Shown here in pieces: positions 54,014 to 58,020 of a DNA stretch of 58,020 nt (position 1 is the first letter of the stretch; every line of letters begins with the position of its first letter). A program made the translations under genes and the position numbers. Below the pieces are notes generated by a model. That model was not told where the DNA came from, did no database searches, and saw nothing but the letters and a program-made list of their open reading frames with translations. The stretch covers positions 1 through 58,020 of the forward strand of contig JADKGB010000024.1 of assembly GCA_016717225.1 (NCBI GenBank), in the 5' to 3' direction. This DNA is from Flavobacteriales bacterium. GTDB lineage: Bacteria > Bacteroidota > Bacteroidia > Flavobacteriales_F > PHOS-HE28.

Positions 54014-55837
54014 TCAGTAGCAGTACTTCCCCTCCGCGATCATCTTCTTCGCGATCACCTTCCGCAGCTCGGCCGTGTTCAGGTTCGTGTTCTTGCTGAA
54101 GCGCTTCGCGCCCATCAGCATGGCCTGGCGCTCATCGCCCTCGGCGAAGTTGTTCACGGCCTCCTTGGCGTACTTGTGGATGCGGTCGGCCGCGTCGTGG
54201 ATGTAGAGCTGGCACATGGCGATCTGCTCGGCAACGTTGGCCGCGCCCTTCATCTCGGCGAGCTTCAGCGCACGGAGCAAGATGCTCTCTGCGAGGTAGG
54301 TATCGATCACCATGTCGGCGATGTGCATCAGCGTCTCTTGGTGCTTCGCAAGTTCGAGGCCCAACTTCTGTGCAGCGCCACCGGCCACCATCAGCACGGC
54401 CTTCTTGAAGTTCGCCACCATGCGCTTCTCGTCGCCGAGCAGTGAGTCATCCGCTCCGGTCCCGGGCATCGACCCGGGATCGGGAATACCCATCAGCTCC
54501 GCGGCTACAACTTGCGCCGGTCCCATCAGGTCCAGTTGCCCTTTCATCGCTCGTTTCAGCAGCATGTCCACCGTCAGCATGCGGTTGATCTCGTTCGTGC
54601 CTTCGAAGATCCGGTTGATGCGGCTGTCGCGGTACGCGCGCTCCACGGGACTTTCGGCGCTGTAGCCCATGCCGCCGTAGATCTGCACGCCCTCATCGCA
54701 CACGTAGTCCAGGCATTCGCTGCCGGCCACTTTCAGGATGGCGGCCTCTGCGGCGTATTGCTCCACGCCTTTCAGCAGGGCCTTGGCGTGATCCGCACCG
54801 GCCGCTTCCAACGCTTCGATCGCCTGCTCCATGTCGTAGCTGCAGCGGTAGGTCGCGCTCTCCACCACGTAGCAATAGGTCGCCTGGTCGGCCAGCTTCT
54901 GGCGGATCGCACCGAACGCGCTGATCGGCTTGCCGAACTGGATGCGCTCGTTGGCGTACTTCACGCTCTGGTCCACCACGGCCTTCGCGCCGCCCAACGC
55001 CGCACCGGCCAGCTTGATGCGACCGATGTTCAGGATGTTCACCGCGATCTTGAAACCGTTCTGCCGCTCGCTCAGCAGGTTTTCCACCGGCACCTTGCAA
55101 TCATTGAAGAACACCTGCCGCGTGCTGCTGCCCTTGATGCCCATCTTCTTCTCCTCTGGGTTCAGCGTAATGCCGCCGAAGTCCTTCTCCACGATGAAGG
55201 CGCTCAGGTTCTCGTCCTCTACGCCGGTCGCGGGGTCCACGATCTTGGCGAACACGGTGAAGATGTCCGCGAACCCACCGTTGGTGATCCACATCTTCTG
55301 ACCGTTGATCAGGTAGTGCTTGCCATCGGGCGTCAGCGTGGCTTTGGTCTTGCCGCTGTTCGCGTCGCTGCCGCTGCTGGGTTCAGTGAGGCAGTAGCAG
55401 GCCTTCCACTCGCCGGTGGACAGCTTCGGTATGTACTTCGCCTTCTGCTCAGCGTTGCCGTAATAGAGCGTGGGCAGGGTGCCGATGCCGGTATGCGCCG
55501 CCATCGCCACGCTATAGCTGTGGCCCGCGCCGGTCTTCTCCGTCACCAGCATGTTGGTCACGAAGTCCTTGCCGAAGCCGCCGTATTCCTCGGGGATGGA
55601 GATGCCCAGCAGCCCCAGCTCACCGGCCTTCACCAGGATGCTCTGCATCAACCCTTCCTCCTGGTGGTCGATGCGCTCCAGGTTAGGCCACACCTCTGCT
55701 GCGAGGAAGTCCACGGCCGTTTGCGCGATCATGCGCTGTTCCTCGTTGAACTCCTCCGGAATGAAGATGTCCTGCGGGTTGCTCGCGCGGATCAGGAATT
55801 CGCCGCCTTGAAGGGCTTTCTTGGTTTCAGTGCTCAT
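54014..55837 (-). CDS. Acyl-CoA dehydrogenase, long form (~600 aa)
   Basis: 607 residues from the ATG at 55837; an upstream ATG at 55855 is in frame but adds only six residues. FAD-dependent acyl-CoA dehydrogenase domains at ~25-410: LGLLGISIPEEYGGFGKDFV, ACYCLTEPSSGSDANSGKTK, WITNGGFADIFTVFAKI, RIQFGKPISAFGAIRQKLAD, and DEGVQIYGGMGYSAESPVER followed by RDSRINRIFEGTNEINRML. Glu in FEGTNE is the likely catalytic base region. The extra ~170 C-terminal residues match the long VLCAD/ACAD9-like type of Bacteroidota. First step of fatty-acid beta-oxidation. GC and codon use are higher than its neighbours. Confidence 0.94.
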   Translation of the reverse strand: MSTETKKALQGGEFLIRASNPQDIFIPEEFNEEQRMIAQTAVDFLAAEVWPNLERIDHQEEGLMQSILVKAGELGLLGISIPEEYGGFGKDFVTNMLVTEKTGAGHSYSVAMAAHTGIGTLPTLYYGNAEQKAKYIPKLSTGEWKACYCLTEPSSGSDANSGKTKATLTPDGKHYLINGQKMWITNGGFADIFTVFAKIVDPATGVEDENLSAFIVEKDFGGITLNPEEKKMGIKGSSTRQVFFNDCKVPVENLLSERQNGFKIAVNILNIGRIKLAGAALGGAKAVVDQSVKYANERIQFGKPISAFGAIRQKLADQATYCYVVESATYRCSYDMEQAIEALEAAGADHAKALLKGVEQYAAEAAILKVAGSECLDYVCDEGVQIYGGMGYSAESPVERAYRDSRINRIFEGTNEINRMLTVDMLLKRAMKGQLDLMGPAQVVAAELMGIPDPGSMPGTGADDSLLGDEKRMVANFKKAVLMVAGGAAQKLGLELAKHQETLMHIADMVIDTYLAESILLRALKLAEMKGAANVAEQIAMCQLYIHDAADRIHKYAKEAVNNFAEGDERQAMLMGAKRFSKNTNLNTAELRKVIAKKMIAEGKYCY

Positions 55838-56142
55838 GGTCTCGGATGCCAGCATGGCTATTCAACGCAAAGTGATACGGGCTTGTTCGGGTAAAGTTAT
55901 GCACGCATACTAATATTCCAAGTGTTTTCACGTAGGTGCTTGGGAAACTGGTTGCTTATGTCGGGGAACCGCGCGGAAGAACAGGTGACCGAAGTGGTCT
56001 TGCTGCGAAGAGCCATGCGCGAAGGCGAACGGTATGTACAAGTGCGCTCCTTCGCGCTGGAGTGAATTTCCACAAGCGGATCGGATGGTGGTCGCCGACT
56101 TCAAGGAGTTGGGTGTTCGTGCGTTGTTCATGATCCCTCGTC
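55838..56142. other. Intergenic, no supported gene
   Basis: A 305-base gap between the acyl-CoA dehydrogenase start and the Reg_prop stop. Coding-like fragments occur (FPQADRMVVADFKELGVRAL on the plus strand near 56077-56140), with no start or continuous frame. Possibly a remnant. Also contains the dehydrogenase promoter, which is not identifiable by eye. Confidence 0.4.
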
Positions 56143-57264
56143 CTAGTTCCACGGTCCCTGCTTCCCCACCGGCGTGAACCGCGAGGTCTTCCGGTCGAAA
56201 CGGAAGAGCCCACCGAAACCGCCGAACCAGAAACGACCTTCCCGGTCTTCCATGATGGCCAGGATCCCGCCTGAGCTCATGCCGTCCTTGGGGCCGTAGT
56301 TCGTGAAGCTCGTCCCATCGTAGCGGAAAACGCCCTGGTGCTCCGCGGCGAACCAGATGTGGCCATACCGGTCTTCATAGAACGCACCTGTTTCAACCCC
56401 TTGGATCACGCCGTCCTTCGTGAAGTTGGTGAACGCCTTGCTGCCTTTTTCATCAACTGCTGAAGGATCGAAGAGGCTCACACCGCCGAACATGCTCCCG
56501 AGCCAGAGCCTGCCCTTGCTGTCCTCCATCAGGCCGGAGACGCTGCTGTCGGGCAGGCCATCTTCCACGGTGTAGTGCTTGAGTATCCTGCGCGGTCCGG
56601 TCTCCTTCGGATCGATCATCAAGAGCCCATCCCGTTCGCGCCCGAACCAGATCTTTCCTTGACTGTCCGCCATGACGCACGTGATGCGTGTGGGCGATAG
56701 TCCGCCCACAGAGTCCATCGCAGTGTTCGGTGGCAGGTCGATCGCTGTGAATGTGCGGCCGTCGTAAGTGCACAGCCCGTTCATCGTCCCCACCCACAGC
56801 ACGCCATCGCGGCCCATGGCCATGTTCCCGACATCGTTGTGCAGCAGGCCATCCTTCGTGGTCAACTGACTGAAGCCATGGCGCGCCGAGTAGCGCGTCG
56901 AGGGGTCGTATTTGAACAGCCCTTCATCCTGGGTGGCAACCCATAGGATACCGTCCGCGCCTTCCACGATCCCGTTGATGCGGCCACTGGTGATGCCTGC
57001 GCTATCGGCGAGGTATTCCAGCGTATCGTTCGCGTAGCGGATCAGTCCGTAGTGGTTGGTGCCGAACCACAGCGTTCCGCTCCTGTCCTCGCGCATGTGG
57101 CGTACCCAGTGGCAGAGCTGTTCCGGGTAGTCGAGTTTCAAGAACCACTCGGTCGGGATCGGGACCGTATCGTTCATGATCAGCACGGGTGCCTTGCTCG
57201 TGGGCTGGCCGTTGCAGGAGAGGAGGAGCAACGAACCGAGGGCTTGGCAAATGATGGTGCGCAT
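56143..57264 (-). CDS. Lipoprotein with two-component-regulator propeller (Reg_prop) repeats
   Basis: 373 residues. Lipoprotein signal MRTIICQALGSLLLLSCNGQ (lipobox LLSC, Cys17). Seven or more ~40-residue Reg_prop blades with the signature G.LWFGT: REDRSGTLWFGTNHYGLIRY, GADGILWVATQDEGLFKYDP, GRDGVLWVGTMNGLCTYDGR, DSQGKIWFGRERDGLLMIDP, DSKGRLWLGSMFGGVSLFDP, DRYGHIWFAAEHQGVFRYDG, DREGRFWFGGFGGLFRFDRK. In hybrid sensors such propellers bind glycans; here the kinase part is absent. It follows the alpha/beta hydrolase by only four bases, so the pair is probably co-transcribed. Confidence 0.9.
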   Translation of the reverse strand: MRTIICQALGSLLLLSCNGQPTSKAPVLIMNDTVPIPTEWFLKLDYPEQLCHWVRHMREDRSGTLWFGTNHYGLIRYANDTLEYLADSAGITSGRINGIVEGADGILWVATQDEGLFKYDPSTRYSARHGFSQLTTKDGLLHNDVGNMAMGRDGVLWVGTMNGLCTYDGRTFTAIDLPPNTAMDSVGGLSPTRITCVMADSQGKIWFGRERDGLLMIDPKETGPRRILKHYTVEDGLPDSSVSGLMEDSKGRLWLGSMFGGVSLFDPSAVDEKGSKAFTNFTKDGVIQGVETGAFYEDRYGHIWFAAEHQGVFRYDGTSFTNYGPKDGMSSGGILAIMEDREGRFWFGGFGGLFRFDRKTSRFTPVGKQGPWN

Positions 57265-57268
57265 GACT

Positions 57269-58020
57269 TCAGTTGGTTAAACGATGGATCCACTTCACCA
57301 ATTCCTTCTCATCCACGATCGACCACGCGTGCGGGTGGCGGTTGCCGTGCTGGATACCGCGCCCTTCGGTGGTGATGTACTCCGCCCGGACGTTCCCCTG
57401 CTCACCAGCGTAGCGTGGATCCGCTTCAAACCGAAGGCGTTCAACTCCTCATAGCCATCGTCGCGGTTGGCTCGCCACCACGCCGTGTCCGGCTCCGTGT
57501 AGAAGCGGATGGGCAGGTCCTTCAGCGGCGCCACGCTCGAGGCCGTGTTGAGCAGGGGAGCGGAGCGCTCGTAGTTGGCCAGGCTGTCCGTGGGTGGGCC
57601 CAGTGTGCTGTCCAAGAGCGCCACCACATAGCGCGCTTCGCCCTTGTATTCGGGGAAGGTGGTCTTCGCCAGGTCGCGCTGCGAACATTCGTACAGGAGC
57701 ACCAGATCCAGCGGACTGTCCACGGCGAACACGCCTTTCAACTTCACCGGCGGATCGGCCGATCGGAGCAGCGCCTTCGCCAGCAGCACGCTCACGTTGC
57801 CGCCGGAGGAGAAGCCGCCGATGAACGTGTTCGACGCATCCACGCCGTGCTCTTTCACCGCGCCCGCGATCGTGCCGATGACCTCCTCCTTCTCGGCCTC
57901 GCTCATCATGATGTGGCGGTTGAAGTTCATCATCAGCACCGCGATGCCGTTCGCCGCGGCCGTGTCCGCGATGCGCGACTCCGCCCGTGTGTCCGCCGCA
58001 TCGCAAGGGAAGCAGGGGAA
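57269..58020 (-). CDS. Alpha/beta-hydrolase, 5' end beyond the window, one frameshift
   Basis: Open to the window edge at 58020 (starting FPCFPCDAADTRAESRIADT). Hydrolase nucleophile elbow GGFSSGGNVSVLLA, then VDSPLDLVLLYECSQRDLAK and IRFYTEPDTAWWRANRDDGY, with the acidic position of the triad plausibly in the latter. Near 57405 a one-base shift moves to the frame YAGEQGNVRAEYITTEGRG, then HPHAWSIVDEKELVKWIHRL and a stop at 57269. HAW may hold the catalytic His. Substrate unknown. The start codon and any signal peptide are outside the window. Immediately upstream of, and probably co-transcribed with, the Reg_prop lipoprotein. Confidence 0.75.

Noticed and set aside
54512..55894. 460-residue plus-strand open frame opposite the acyl-CoA dehydrogenase
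   Set aside because: Low-complexity His/Val/Ala/Leu-rich antisense frame of a high-GC gene with all dehydrogenase motifs.

Overview
This is a GC-rich, gene-dense bacterial chromosome segment that reads as Bacteroidota, most likely an uncultured Flavobacteriales-type lineage (inference). The evidence is type IX secretion (T9SS) cargo C-termini of type A (30406-32325, 52763-53962) and type B / gliding-motility type (37140-39062), a PorV-like outer-membrane protein, a TonB-dependent receptor with an N-terminal carboxypeptidase-like domain, a fused alpha/beta E1 dehydrogenase, a DUF3667 protein, Reg_prop propeller repeats and PafA-like phosphatase. No tRNA, rRNA or CRISPR array was seen.

Layout. 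1-3.6 kb is accessory: a broken delta-60-repeat exported protein, an exported unknown, a TIR-domain gene that looks internally deleted, and a frameshifted small unknown. 3.6-7.6 kb holds the fused E1 dehydrogenase, divergent from a GNAT acetyltransferase overlapping an EamA exporter. 8.4-9.4 kb is a repeat-rich patch in which a DUF559 nuclease-like gene sits between inverted and direct repeats. 9.4-11.4 kb is a three-gene overlapping operon (membrane protein, NarL-type histidine kinase, LuxR response regulator). 11.5-18.9 kb carries exported proteins of unknown function and a large subtilisin / von Willebrand A fusion, almost all broken by single-base indels.

19-57 kb is intact: DUF3667 protein, S9 peptidase, PQQ-type sugar dehydrogenase, ureohydrolase, CPA2 antiporter, a 165-bp palindromic repeat, a PadR-PspC pair, a T9SS esterase-like protein lacking the usual serine, a TonB-dependent receptor, tryptophan 2,3-dioxygenase, a TonB-like protein, a gliding-motility type adhesin, and a coupled HHH/PorV-like outer-membrane pair. 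A plus-strand run follows in which most genes overlap by 1-4 bases: hpt, adk, obg, PAP2 phosphatase, crcB, PafA-like phosphatase. Then come an OmpA protein, a HisKA_2 sensor kinase overlapping threonine aldolase, a TerB-like protein, an O-methyltransferase, a Kelch T9SS protein, an acyl-CoA dehydrogenase, and a Reg_prop lipoprotein behind a 5'-truncated alpha/beta hydrolase.

The most interesting items are the S8-vWA fusion without a visible signal peptide, the DUF559 repeat cassette whose repeat copies stop exactly two bases from two different stop codons, the 165-bp nested palindrome, the TIR remnant, the esterase with Gly in place of the catalytic Ser, and the very uneven distribution of frameshifts. 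I saw no convincing complete new multi-gene system. Functions are assigned from recognisable motifs only; no database search was possible.
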